Source: Candidatus Poribacteria bacterium
GTDB lineage: Bacteria > Poribacteria > WGA-4E > WGA-3G
Assembly: GCA_003635315.1 (NCBI GenBank)
Contig: PYJD01000008.1
Location: forward strand, 146,781-210,780
Length of the DNA stretch: 64,000 bases
Direction: 5' to 3'
Position 1 is the first letter of the stretch. The number at the start of each line of letters is the position of its first letter. Both the position numbers and the translations under genes were made by a program. Below the pieces are notes generated by a model. It was not told the DNA's origin. It was given only the letters and a program-made list of their open reading frames with translations, and ran no database searches. Below are positions 48,996 through 58,787 of this stretch, piece by piece.

Positions 48996-51133
48996 TTTAC
49001 TTGTCCTAAAGAATCCAAAAAGTAGGACATAAACCGATCCATTTTTTCTTCATCTATTTCATCTGCATTTGAAAGATGCTTCCACAATCCCTTAAAAATT
49101 ACCATACTCTCACTCAAATGAGTTGAGTCGAGATATTTTAATGTTCCTATTTCAATTGTCATAGCCATTTTGTTTGTCTGTTGTATTACTGGGGTATCTC
49201 TATCTTGAATAGTATCTATTGATGTTTTAAAAAGATCTTGATTAAATTGTTCTAATATTTTCTTTTGAAACATCTCTGTTGTTCGGTTTCCTCGATTATG
49301 GGCAGCAGCAACTGTTGGTTCACCATTCTCTAATGGCTTATGACTAATTTGTAGATAAAATCCTTCATCCTTAATATCATTAATAAAGTTAATTCTATCT
49401 ATAGTATTTAGATTGGTGGTATCTAAATGTATCGGATAGACTCTTGAACCAGCAAATTCTAATAATTTTTGTAATCTAACAATTAATTTGTGGGTTTTTG
49501 GTTCATTTGAATATGAATCAAGGACAATTGCGGTGTTATCAAATAAACCATCTGCAATTGCATATAGATTTGCATTGTGTATTACGGATTGATTTGGTTG
49601 TAAAACTAATTCGTGTGAATATGGATAATATCCTGGTTTTGAAATCCCAATTATTGTTCTGTCTGATTGATCAATTGTAATATCTTTATCTATAAAATAA
49701 TGACCATTTCTATCAGTAATTGTTGTTAATTCTGTAGATATATCAACTTTGGCATTCGGTATTGGATTTCCGTCATCACCATTTCTTACTTGTCCTACTA
49801 TTCTATTTTCATCTATATTTTTAAAGTTAATTCTAATAGACTCTTTGGTTTTCCCATATACAACATCCACAATTGCTGTGCCTTTTTCTGTAGGTGATTG
49901 CAAATAAAAGATAGATTCTCCATTCACTGAGTTGTCTTCTGATTCGAATAACGTACCATGTGTGGTAGTAGCATGTATTACTTCATCATCTGCAATGTTA
50001 AAACCATCAACATCGGTTGCCTTGACAGTAATTCCGACATAACTTTTTCCATCGTAGGGCAAATGATCTGTCCATGCGTTTAGCATCATTTTTTCTGCTG
50101 GTGGGGCAACTTTGAACTGTTGGGGTTTAGGTAAACTGTGGTTGCCATAATAATTGACAAGGTTTGTCAGTATTAAATGGATTCCATTCGATAACTTATC
50201 ATTGATTTTAACAGTAATTACATCCGATTCGGGATCGTAGATATATGGAAATGTCTCATTATTTATATAAATTTGGATTGAATTGGTATAAATCTGTTGA
50301 CGTTTTAGCATCCATGCGCCACGTTCATGTATTCCATCTTTCACACTAATTTTTATGGTTGGCGTCTTGGATTTAATTACAGAATTATGTTCTGGTGTAA
50401 TAAGTATACCTTTGGGGAATCCAGCCTCAGCATATCTGGCAAGACCTAAAAAATATCCGTATGCCTCCTTTTTTAGGTATTCATCATTCTTTAATCTTTC
50501 CTCTTCCTCAGGGTTGGTATAGAAAGATGCTTCACAAACAACTGCAGTACATTCTGTTAATCGAAGTACGCCGAAACCTGAGGCAACTAAGAGTTTATCC
50601 GAATACAATCCAGTTGATGGTGTTTTTGGTAATTGCAGTGCATCTGAGACCCCCTGTTGTATATATCTTGCAAGATCTAAACTTGATCTTGATTCATCAG
50701 CATCCCCATGATACCAAGTGGATGTATAGTTTGTTTCAGGATTATTTATGCCATTGTGGTGTAATGAAATAAAAAGATCTGCCTTATTCTCATTAGAGAT
50801 TTGACTACGATCAGCAAGACTAATATAAGAATCATCAATACGCGTCATGATAACTTCTACACCAACTTCTTTGAGCAAATCCCTAAGGTGATTTGCAACC
50901 TTAAGATTAATCACAGCTTCACGAAGTCCGGTTGGTCCACGTTTATAGTCTGGGATATGACTTTGTCCACCGTGTCCAGGATCGAGACAGATTTTCAAAC
51001 CCTTTAAATGACGTGCATAAGATGGTATTAGAAAATTCTGGCTTACATTTGATTTGATATTTTTACTTTGGTTGCAATCAGAAAGAGAGAATATGAGTAG
51101 AGGAATTATAAATAGTATAATAAGGCGGGGCAT
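48992..51133 (-). CDS. N-acetylmuramoyl-L-alanine amidase (Amidase_3), putative lipoprotein, with C-terminal degenerate amidase-like domain
   Basis: LKICLDPGHGGQ, DLFISLHHNG, VVCEASFYTN; FSLSDC lipobox-like; CarboxypepD_reg-like middle region. Confidence 0.85.
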   Translation of the reverse strand: MPRLIILFIIPLLIFSLSDCNQSKNIKSNVSQNFLIPSYARHLKGLKICLDPGHGGQSHIPDYKRGPTGLREAVINLKVANHLRDLLKEVGVEVIMTRIDDSYISLADRSQISNENKADLFISLHHNGINNPETNYTSTWYHGDADESRSSLDLARYIQQGVSDALQLPKTPSTGLYSDKLLVASGFGVLRLTECTAVVCEASFYTNPEEEERLKNDEYLKKEAYGYFLGLARYAEAGFPKGILITPEHNSVIKSKTPTIKISVKDGIHERGAWMLKRQQIYTNSIQIYINNETFPYIYDPESDVITVKINDKLSNGIHLILTNLVNYYGNHSLPKPQQFKVAPPAEKMMLNAWTDHLPYDGKSYVGITVKATDVDGFNIADDEVIHATTTHGTLFESEDNSVNGESIFYLQSPTEKGTAIVDVVYGKTKESIRINFKNIDENRIVGQVRNGDDGNPIPNAKVDISTELTTITDRNGHYFIDKDITIDQSDRTIIGISKPGYYPYSHELVLQPNQSVIHNANLYAIADGLFDNTAIVLDSYSNEPKTHKLIVRLQKLLEFAGSRVYPIHLDTTNLNTIDRINFINDIKDEGFYLQISHKPLENGEPTVAAAHNRGNRTTEMFQKKILEQFNQDLFKTSIDTIQDRDTPVIQQTNKMAMTIEIGTLKYLDSTHLSESMVIFKGLWKHLSNADEIDEEKMDRFMSYFLDSLGQVK

Positions 51134-51261
51134 AATATATAAATATTACGAATATGGAATAATCTAAGCGAAGTATAATATAAAGAGAGATTGTACTTAG
51201 AAAATATACTTTATCTCAGGCTGAAAGTCTACTTAAGAATTGAAAATGCTTCTTTGTATCT

Positions 51262-51519
51262 TCATTTTTCTGTGTCATTTGACTCAGATTTAACATCAGT
51301 GGTGTTATTTTCATCTATATCCTGCACAGGGATATATTCAATTGACTTGTGGTCTATTGTTGTATTAGATATCTTGGAGGAATTGCATTTTTGACAACTG
51401 TCCTCAGAATTTTGCTTTTTTTGTATAAGAATATTTTCTAAATCTCTCTTGCTCAGATAACTTATTACACAAAAAAATATTATAATTAATAGTGGAGCGA
51501 TAAGAACTTTCCAAATCAT
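51262..51519 (-). CDS. Small membrane-anchored hypothetical protein
   Basis: 85 aa, N-terminal TM WKVLIAPLLIIIFFCVISYL. Confidence 0.4.
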   Translation of the reverse strand: MIWKVLIAPLLIIIFFCVISYLSKRDLENILIQKKQNSEDSCQKCNSSKISNTTIDHKSIEYIPVQDIDENNTTDVKSESNDTEK

Positions 51520-51552
51520 TGTCTTAAATCCAAATTGATGACATTTTTATAA

Positions 51553-51978
51553 TTATCTTCTTCTGCGAAGCGTTTTTGGTTTACCAAGTATTTCAGATAA
51601 TATAATACCCTGTCGAAATGTTTCAGGTGTAACATCAATTAATGATGTTGTTGGAAATTGTCTTGTTCCGATAGGTGTTCTACCTCTTGATTCTGGAGGA
51701 ATTGGAGGTGGCTCAGTTTCCTTAGGTTCTGGTGAGGTCTCAGGAACAGGTTCAGATTGTTCAACCATAACAGGTACAGATTCCTCTTCTAAAACCATCT
51801 GTTCTTCAGTTGGATCCTCAATATGTATGAACGGAGGAATTCCCATCTCCTCATCTTGTTGAACATCAGCTTCATTGGCTGTCTCAACCGTTTGTTCAGG
51901 CTGTTTTTTTCTTCGGAAAAGACTAAAGATCAGTCCAAGGACAATTACAATTAATGGAATTAATTGATCAAAATCCAT
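51553..51978 (-). CDS. Small membrane-anchored hypothetical protein, Pro/Glu-rich
   Basis: N-terminal TM then acidic linker; adjacent to flotillin cluster. Confidence 0.55.
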   Translation of the reverse strand: MDFDQLIPLIVIVLGLIFSLFRRKKQPEQTVETANEADVQQDEEMGIPPFIHIEDPTEEQMVLEEESVPVMVEQSEPVPETSPEPKETEPPPIPPESRGRTPIGTRQFPTTSLIDVTPETFRQGIILSEILGKPKTLRRRR

Positions 51979-51997
51979 ATGTTACTCCTATCATATT

Positions 51998-53023
51998 CTA
52001 CGTTAAACCGAGTGAATGAGATGACCTTGTGGTATCACCATCATCCGTACCACCAGGTGATGCAATGGATTGTCGCATTTCAGTATCAGCAAGGATATTT
52101 CGTAGTGTATAGTAATCCATCACACTCATCCGTGTTGAGTTAAAAGCGTCTGAGATGGATAAAGGAATTTCAGCTTCAGCTTCGATCAATTTCACAGTCA
52201 TTTCCTCAACAAGAGCTTTATTCTCTTCTTCTTCAGCTTCAGCACGGGCACGTTGTTCCTCTGCTTTTGCGCGTGCAATCTTGAGTTCAGCCTCTGCTTG
52301 ATCGGTCTGTAATTTTGCCCCTACATTCTCACCAACATTTATGTCTGCTATATCAATAGATAAGATTTCAAAAGCTGTTCCTGCTTCAAGACCTTTGTCC
52401 AGAACAGTTTCTGATATACGGACAGGATTTTCGAGAACCTGTTTATGATTAGAAGAAGATCCAATTGTAGTGATGATTCCTTCCCCAACTCTTGCTCTTA
52501 TCGTATCTTCTGTAGCACCCCCAACGAGACGATCAATATTTGCTCTGACAGTTACACGTGCTTTTACAATCAATTGGATTCCATCACGAGCAACAGCAGT
52601 AATTCCTTTGACAGGTTCATCTTGATTTGGAATATCTATTATTTCGGGAGTAACACTCACCTGAACAGCATTTAACACATCTCTACCTGCTAAGTCGATT
52701 GCCGCAGCTTGGGCGAAATCCAGTGCAATTTGTGCCTTATCTGCGGCAATGAGTGCAGAAACTACACTTGCAACCCTACCACCTGCAAGGTAATGTGCTT
52801 CAAGGTCATCAAGTGAAAGACTAAGTCCAGCTTTAGTTGCATTGATTTGTGGTTCTACAATATCTGATGGTGGTACACGGCGTAACCGCATTGCTACAAG
52901 GTCAAAAATACCTACCTTCACTCCAGCTGCAATCGCGGTTATCCATAATCCCAGTGGCACTAACCAAGCAATGACAATGATGAAAACAAGTATACATACT
53001 GCAATAATTGCAGGAACTAACAT
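51998..53023 (-). CDS. floA: Flotillin-like protein FloA
   Basis: [90 protein letters not shown]. Confidence 0.9.
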   Translation of the reverse strand: MLVPAIIAVCILVFIIVIAWLVPLGLWITAIAAGVKVGIFDLVAMRLRRVPPSDIVEPQINATKAGLSLSLDDLEAHYLAGGRVASVVSALIAADKAQIALDFAQAAAIDLAGRDVLNAVQVSVTPEIIDIPNQDEPVKGITAVARDGIQLIVKARVTVRANIDRLVGGATEDTIRARVGEGIITTIGSSSNHKQVLENPVRISETVLDKGLEAGTAFEILSIDIADINVGENVGAKLQTDQAEAELKIARAKAEEQRARAEAEEEENKALVEEMTVKLIEAEAEIPLSISDAFNSTRMSVMDYYTLRNILADTEMRQSIASPGGTDDGDTTRSSHSLGLT

Positions 53024-53025
53024 AT

Positions 53026-53946
53026 TTATTCTCCTTGATTTATGGGTGTAATGTCTAAATTACCTTCACGAAAGGCGTCTGCAAGAGCTCTTGGCACAGA
53101 TGCTTCTGCTTCAACCACCTGTGCTCTTTTTTCTTGAACACTTGCGGTCATTTCCTGCTTTCTTGCTACAGCAAGTGCACGTCGTTCTTCAGCTTTTGCT
53201 TGGGCAACAACAAGGTCTGCTTCTGCCTGTTCAGCTTGGAGTTCAGCGCCGATATTCTTGCCAACATTTACATCTGCAATATCAATAGACAAGATTTCAA
53301 ATGCGGTGCCCGCGTCTAACCCTCTATCCAGAACTGTTTTTGATATAATGTCAGGATTCTCAAGCACATCTTCGTAGGTATCGGAAGCCCCAATAGCACT
53401 AATAATACCTTCACCTACACGAGCAATTATGGTTTCTTCACCAGCACCACCAACTAAACGATTGATGAATGTTCTTACAGTAATCCGCACTGTAGTAATT
53501 AGTTCAACTCCATCAAGGGCAAGTGCGGTAATACTGGGTGTTGTAATCACTCTTGGATTAACACTTATTTGGACTGCTTCAAATACATCTCTACCAGCCA
53601 AATCAATGGCAGCAGCTTGTGCAAAATCGAGACTGATGTTTCTTGCTTTATCTGCAGCAATAAGTGCACTGACAACGTTTAGTACGTTTCCACCTGCCAG
53701 ATAATGTGCCTCTAAATCTGGGGTTGATACAGTTAAACCAGCTTTATGACTACTGATTAATGCCCTTACAATAACATTTGGATTTACTCTTCTTAAACGC
53801 ATTCCAATTAATTCAAAAATACGAAGTGGAACACCAGCTGCTACAGCTGCAATCCAAAGCCCAACTGGAACAAACCAGAAGAATATAAATATGACAATAA
53901 GGAATAGTACTGCAAATATAGGCAATACTGGTAAGAATTCTCCCAT
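53026..53946 (-). CDS. floA: Second FloA-like flotillin paralogue
   Basis: [91 protein letters not shown]. Confidence 0.9.
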   Translation of the reverse strand: MGEFLPVLPIFAVLFLIVIFIFFWFVPVGLWIAAVAAGVPLRIFELIGMRLRRVNPNVIVRALISSHKAGLTVSTPDLEAHYLAGGNVLNVVSALIAADKARNISLDFAQAAAIDLAGRDVFEAVQISVNPRVITTPSITALALDGVELITTVRITVRTFINRLVGGAGEETIIARVGEGIISAIGASDTYEDVLENPDIISKTVLDRGLDAGTAFEILSIDIADVNVGKNIGAELQAEQAEADLVVAQAKAEERRALAVARKQEMTASVQEKRAQVVEAEASVPRALADAFREGNLDITPINQGE

Positions 53947-53996
53947 CTCAAACTCCTTTCATAACTCATTTAAATAAAATAGATAGATTTAAATAA

Positions 53997-54479
53997 CTAT
54001 AAACTCCTAACAATCACGCGACTTCCTTCAACATGTATCACTTCAATCTCAGTTTCAGGCTCTACAAACTCTCCCTGTGTTACAATATCAATTCGTTGTC
54101 CGTTGATAAGAGCTACTCCTGCGGGTCTAAGAGGAGTGACAGATTTACCTGATTTTCCAATAAGGTTAGTTAATTCCTCACGGGCAGCATGATATCCTTC
54201 ATCACTTCTTTCTGCAGCATTTAAGATAAAAGTCTTACCAATTGCTGAATCACGGATAAGTGATAAACCGATGATTGAAATAGGTATAACGAAAATAAGT
54301 GATAAACAAGTATATATAGCAGCAGTTGTAAGACCAGCTTTCGACCAGATTAATCCTACACCCACACAAAATATTATAATTCCCGGGATGCCTGCAGCCC
54401 CAAATCCAGGTAATATCAAAATCTCGATGAAGATTAATAAAATTCCAAGTGCAATTAGTATCGTTGGAACCCATAACAT
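53997..54479 (-). CDS. NfeD-family short membrane protein
   Basis: LLIFIEILILPGFGAAGIPGIIIF; C-terminal GKSGKSVTPLRPAGVALINGQRIDIVTQGEFVEPETEIEVIHVEGSRVIV OB-like domain. Confidence 0.85.
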   Translation of the reverse strand: MLWVPTILIALGILLIFIEILILPGFGAAGIPGIIIFCVGVGLIWSKAGLTTAAIYTCLSLIFVIPISIIGLSLIRDSAIGKTFILNAAERSDEGYHAAREELTNLIGKSGKSVTPLRPAGVALINGQRIDIVTQGEFVEPETEIEVIHVEGSRVIVRSL

Positions 54480-54610
54480 AATAATTTTCTCCAGTCTTCA
54501 ATACATAAGTCTTAAGTTATATTTACAGATAAAGTGTTTAATTTGTCAATTGAGTAGACTATCCACATATAATAATGGTAGAAGTTTGTATTGGAATAAA
54601 CAATAGAATG

Positions 54611-56152
54611 TCATTCCTCAAACGGCTCAACTGCTATCTTTGATCCTTCAACCTCACTAACCTTGATTGGTGTATTTTGAGGAATGAAATCTCCAACTGT
54701 CACAACATCTAATCGTTTATTTTCAATTCGAACAGTCCCAGCCGGTCGTAGTGGAGTGAGAGCTATACCTGTTTTCCCGAGAAAACTGTTAAAATCTAAT
54801 GTTCCTGCTGAATGATAACCTTCATCTGTACTCATTACTGTAGATAAAGCAATTTTTTGGAATGGGGATGATTTGGGTAAATATATAGTTGCAACAATTG
54901 CTAAGACTGAAGTCAATATAACCGATATTGACAACCAAAGTAAGGCTAAACCAAGATCATCTGTACTTTGAAAGAATACAAAGAATACACTACCAAACAT
55001 CAAGAATAAACCCAGAATACCGGCTATACCAAAACCAGGAATTACAAATACCTCAACAATTATTAGTGCTAAACCAAGTATAAAGATAAAAGGCAACCAA
55101 GCTTGAGAAATATCATTCAACATATGTCCGCCGAAGAATAGACCAATAAAGAGTATACCAAGTAATCCTGGAACCCCAAATCCGGGTGTGCGTATTTCTA
55201 TTAATAGGCCAATACCCCCTAAAGACAGCAAAAGTGCACTGATGTAAGGACTCGTAATGAAAAATACAGTTCTATCTGCAAGTGTTACAACAAATCTTTC
55301 AACTTGAACATCACGAAGTGATTTGATTGATGTGTATCTATCTCCCTTCCGTCCTTCTTTTCGACTAAGGTAATCATCATTTGTAAGTGCCATTTTGACA
55401 GTATCAATTTTACCACCATAATCTTGTTCATATTCTACGATTTGATATTGTTCCAATAATGCTGATATACTTGTAGCTTGGGTTTCAACGAAACCGTATT
55501 CCAAGGCTTCTCTTGTGGTTAATGTTAGCAATTCACCTTCAGCACAAAGGACTTCCATTTGTGTCCCTGCATCCTGTTCATCAAGAAACTCGTCTGGACG
55601 CATTCTGACGATAACACCGTTATCTAAACGAACGAGGACAAGTCTTTTATCAACCATTGTTTCAGCAATATCGGAATTTCGTCCTTGTCGTTCTGCAGTA
55701 GAGCGTATGGTTGCTCTAATGTATGTAACAGCTTTTTCATTTGCCTCATTTCCCTGACCATCAACAGGTGCTGAATCTCCGATCGTAGCCCCAGGAGTCA
55801 TAACAATTTGATCGCATGCAGAGGCAATCATTGCCCCAGCGGAAATTGCCTGTCTGTTAACAAATGCAATTGTAGGAATTGAAGTAGCTTGTATGGATCT
55901 TATAATTCTGACAGCAGCATCGACTCGTCCACCCGGTGTATCAACATCAAAGATTATAGCATCAGCTTGAACTTGTTCAGCTTTTTGGATTCCTTTTTTA
56001 ATGTATGTACTAACGCCACCACCAATTTCAGAACGAATGTCTATTACATATACTAAACCATCATCTTGAGCAAATGACCCATTCACTATAAAGAATGGGA
56101 TGGTAAAGTATATTATGAAATATAAATTAGAAATATTTATTCTCATCTCCAA
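54611..56152 (-). CDS. NfeD-family membrane-bound ClpP-class serine protease
   Basis: IIFDVDTPGGRVDAAVRI, FVNRQAISAGAMIASACDQIVM, GATIGDSAPV; C-terminal NfeD OB domain. Confidence 0.9.
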   Translation of the reverse strand: MEMRINISNLYFIIYFTIPFFIVNGSFAQDDGLVYVIDIRSEIGGGVSTYIKKGIQKAEQVQADAIIFDVDTPGGRVDAAVRIIRSIQATSIPTIAFVNRQAISAGAMIASACDQIVMTPGATIGDSAPVDGQGNEANEKAVTYIRATIRSTAERQGRNSDIAETMVDKRLVLVRLDNGVIVRMRPDEFLDEQDAGTQMEVLCAEGELLTLTTREALEYGFVETQATSISALLEQYQIVEYEQDYGGKIDTVKMALTNDDYLSRKEGRKGDRYTSIKSLRDVQVERFVVTLADRTVFFITSPYISALLLSLGGIGLLIEIRTPGFGVPGLLGILFIGLFFGGHMLNDISQAWLPFIFILGLALIIVEVFVIPGFGIAGILGLFLMFGSVFFVFFQSTDDLGLALLWLSISVILTSVLAIVATIYLPKSSPFQKIALSTVMSTDEGYHSAGTLDFNSFLGKTGIALTPLRPAGTVRIENKRLDVVTVGDFIPQNTPIKVSEVEGSKIAVEPFEE

Positions 56153-56313
56153 ACTCCATTGATACTGATTAGTTGGTGCTTAATTTACATGTCGTTTTAT
56201 GTTTAGTATACCCTATTGAAGGTTGTAGTGTCAAGAATGTTGAATCGGTGTTGTGAAGGTGTAATAATATATTCAAGAAATGGATGTAAACAATAGGGAT
56301 ATAATTCCAAGTG

Positions 56314-56889
56314 TTAATTTTCTTGTAATTCCTCTGTAATCCAGACATGAAGAATATGATTTAATATCAGATGAACATCTTCAACAGGTCCATATTGATT
56401 ACTGTCAACCACAACATTTACATCACAAATCGTTGCCAATTTACCTCCTCCAAAACCGCTCCATCCTATAGTCTTACATCCTATATCAGCTGCATGTTGC
56501 ATTGCGCGTAATACGTTCTCAGAATTCCCACTGGCACTTATCCCAATAACTACATCACCACTATTCACAAGATTCTTAAGTTGTTCAATAAATACATCCT
56601 CATAGGAAACATCATTAGACCAAGCGGTCATAGTTGCGATATTATCAGTTAAACTGATAACCTTGAATCGTGGTTTACTTGGCATACTTGTCCCTTTTCC
56701 AAGATCACATGCGATATGAGATGCAGTAGAGGCACTACCACCGTTTCCAATTACAAATATTTGTTTGTCGTTATAGTAACCATCCATAATAACATCTATG
56801 GATTTCCTAACATCTTCTATGTTTAGATGGTTTAATACCTCTTGAAGATGGGATATATACTTTTGAATTCTCTCCATATATTCGTTCAC
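56314..56889 (-). CDS. SIS-domain phosphoheptose isomerase-like (GmhA-like)
   Basis: IFVIGNGGSASTASHIACDLGKG, DVVIGISASGNSENVLRAM. Confidence 0.85.
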   Translation of the reverse strand: MNEYMERIQKYISHLQEVLNHLNIEDVRKSIDVIMDGYYNDKQIFVIGNGGSASTASHIACDLGKGTSMPSKPRFKVISLTDNIATMTAWSNDVSYEDVFIEQLKNLVNSGDVVIGISASGNSENVLRAMQHAADIGCKTIGWSGFGGGKLATICDVNVVVDSNQYGPVEDVHLILNHILHVWITEELQEN

Positions 56890-56984
56890 TCCGAATTTAC
56901 TTTTAATAAAATTTATACCATTCTTTAGAAATGATGTATAAGAGTTTTATGTGGAATGCCATTTAATACTTTACAACCTAAAGG

Positions 56985-57219
56985 TTATACCATTTCTAAA
57001 TAATAGTTCTCTTAAATTCACATTTAATACTAAATTCGATGCGGTTCCAAACCACATCTACCGGGTTTGGTGGATGATGTTTATATGTAATACCATTTCC
57101 AAATTAATAGGTGTCATAAATACGCAGATTATATTATATTCGATGCGGTTCCAAACCGCATCTACCGGGTTTGGTGGATGATGTTTATATGTCATAATAT
57201 TTCTTAGAAGTGGTATTAT
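56985..57219. mobile_element. Composite MITE-like element D (TIR family 1)
   Basis: TTATACCATTTCTAAATAATAG...TAATACCATTTCCAAATTAATAG...TATTTCTTAGAAGTGGTATTATG; two GATGCGGTTCCAAACC(A/G)CATCTACCGGGTTTGGTGGATGATGTTTATATGT units. Confidence 0.8.
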
Positions 57220-57284
57220 GTTAAAAAAGAGATATTTTCATTTAGAAATAAGATTAGAATTCATAGCCGTAAATTGAACATTTA

Positions 57285-57623
57285 ATCCTAATATCCAAAC
57301 AACCCTATAAGGTGCAGAAACAGACATTTAATCCTAAATTCCCAGAGCAAAAATCGTGAAAATGATGACTTTTTCCCTGTGTCGAAAAAGTTCCAAAATT
57401 TGAAAAAAGTTACACTTTTTGACACATTGTGTGTCATTTAATTTGGTGTAAATTACCCCTCTAACCGCTGTCATAGCCTGACTTTACTCCACTTTAAATT
57501 GACTTTATAAGAATTTCCCAAAAGTGTGATTTTGTGTTTTTCTTGTTTTTATAGATTTTGACAATTCCAACAAGTATAATAAAGCAGGAATTTTGACATA
57601 AATAGAATCTTGTATATTAGGAT
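57285..57623. repeat. Non-coding dispersed element, copy 2 (hairpin-containing)
   Basis: Homologous to 5331-5666. Confidence 0.85.
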
Positions 57624-57808
57624 CGTTTTTATAGATAGTCATCGTTTATTCTCTATTTTTATATTTCTCTTAAATCTTAAAGATATTGATTTTTTCTGTC
57701 AATAAAGATGTCCAAACTGGATGTTTGCACTAAAAAAGTAGCTTTTGGTAATGTTAGATGTAATATTTAGATATTTTCTTCATTTTATTTTAAATTTTTT
57801 GATTTATT

Positions 57809-58762
57809 TTATACTACTAATGAAATCGCTGCCATATCCCCCAGTTTTTCACCTAATTCTGCAGGTTTAATAGTAACAATTTCTGCTGGTCGGGTCATGG
57901 CAAGATCTTCAACTGTTTTACATATTGGATCAATAAGAAGATCTCCAGCAGCAATTGCGATCGTACCTAATAGAACTATGTCTGGATTAATGATATTTAC
58001 CAGATTTGCTATACCCCAACCCATATAATATGCAGTGACATCAATTAATTTTAGAGCAATTTTATCACCATGTCGTGCAGCCTCAAGTACATGCTCAGAT
58101 TTAATAGAATTTATATCGTCATTTGCTATTGACAAAATTAGACTATCAGGATTGTTTTCAACAGCCTGTTTTGCCCGTCTTGCTATTGCTGGACCGGAAC
58201 ACAATGCTTCAAGACAACCTCGTTTGCCACATCCACATTGTGGACCATTTGGAAGTAAGATCTGATGTCCTACTTCACCAGCGGAATCGTTTGCACCATG
58301 GTAGATCTCACCATTGATCACTATACCTCCGCCAATTCCAGTACTCATTGTCATATAAAGGACAATATTATAACCTTTACCACCCCCAAAACGATACTCA
58401 GCGAGTGCTGATGCATTTGCATCATTTTCAATAACTGTATTGATATGAAATTCGCTTTCAAGTCGATCTTTTAATGGGAATGCATCCCATCCGGGTAGGT
58501 TGGGTGGAGAATAGACAATACCCGTTTGTGTATCTAAAGGACCACCACAACTAACACCGATACCTGAAATGTCTTTTTTATCTAATTCAGCATCTTTAAT
58601 TGTCTGATAGATCATTTCAAATAGGGTTTGGATAGCAAATTCTGGACCTTTATCAGATTGTGTTGGCTTGCGGATTTTATTAAGGATTCTTCCGTTTTTG
58701 TCGGCAACTACAGTTGCCAGTTTTGTACCACCGATGTCTATTCCAACAACATAATCTGACAT
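57809..58762 (-). CDS. ROK-family sugar kinase
   Basis: VVGIDIGGTKLATVV, CGCGKRGCLEALCSGPAI. Confidence 0.9.
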   Translation of the reverse strand: MSDYVVGIDIGGTKLATVVADKNGRILNKIRKPTQSDKGPEFAIQTLFEMIYQTIKDAELDKKDISGIGVSCGGPLDTQTGIVYSPPNLPGWDAFPLKDRLESEFHINTVIENDANASALAEYRFGGGKGYNIVLYMTMSTGIGGGIVINGEIYHGANDSAGEVGHQILLPNGPQCGCGKRGCLEALCSGPAIARRAKQAVENNPDSLILSIANDDINSIKSEHVLEAARHGDKIALKLIDVTAYYMGWGIANLVNIINPDIVLLGTIAIAAGDLLIDPICKTVEDLAMTRPAEIVTIKPAELGEKLGDMAAISLVV

Positions 58763-58787
58763 AGCAATTAAGTATAATGAATACAAT

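Noticed and set aside
56915-56945. Mini TIR-like pair TATACCATTCTTTAGAAATGATGTATA
   Set aside because: Resembles family 1 ends joined together, but too short and AT-rich to distinguish from chance
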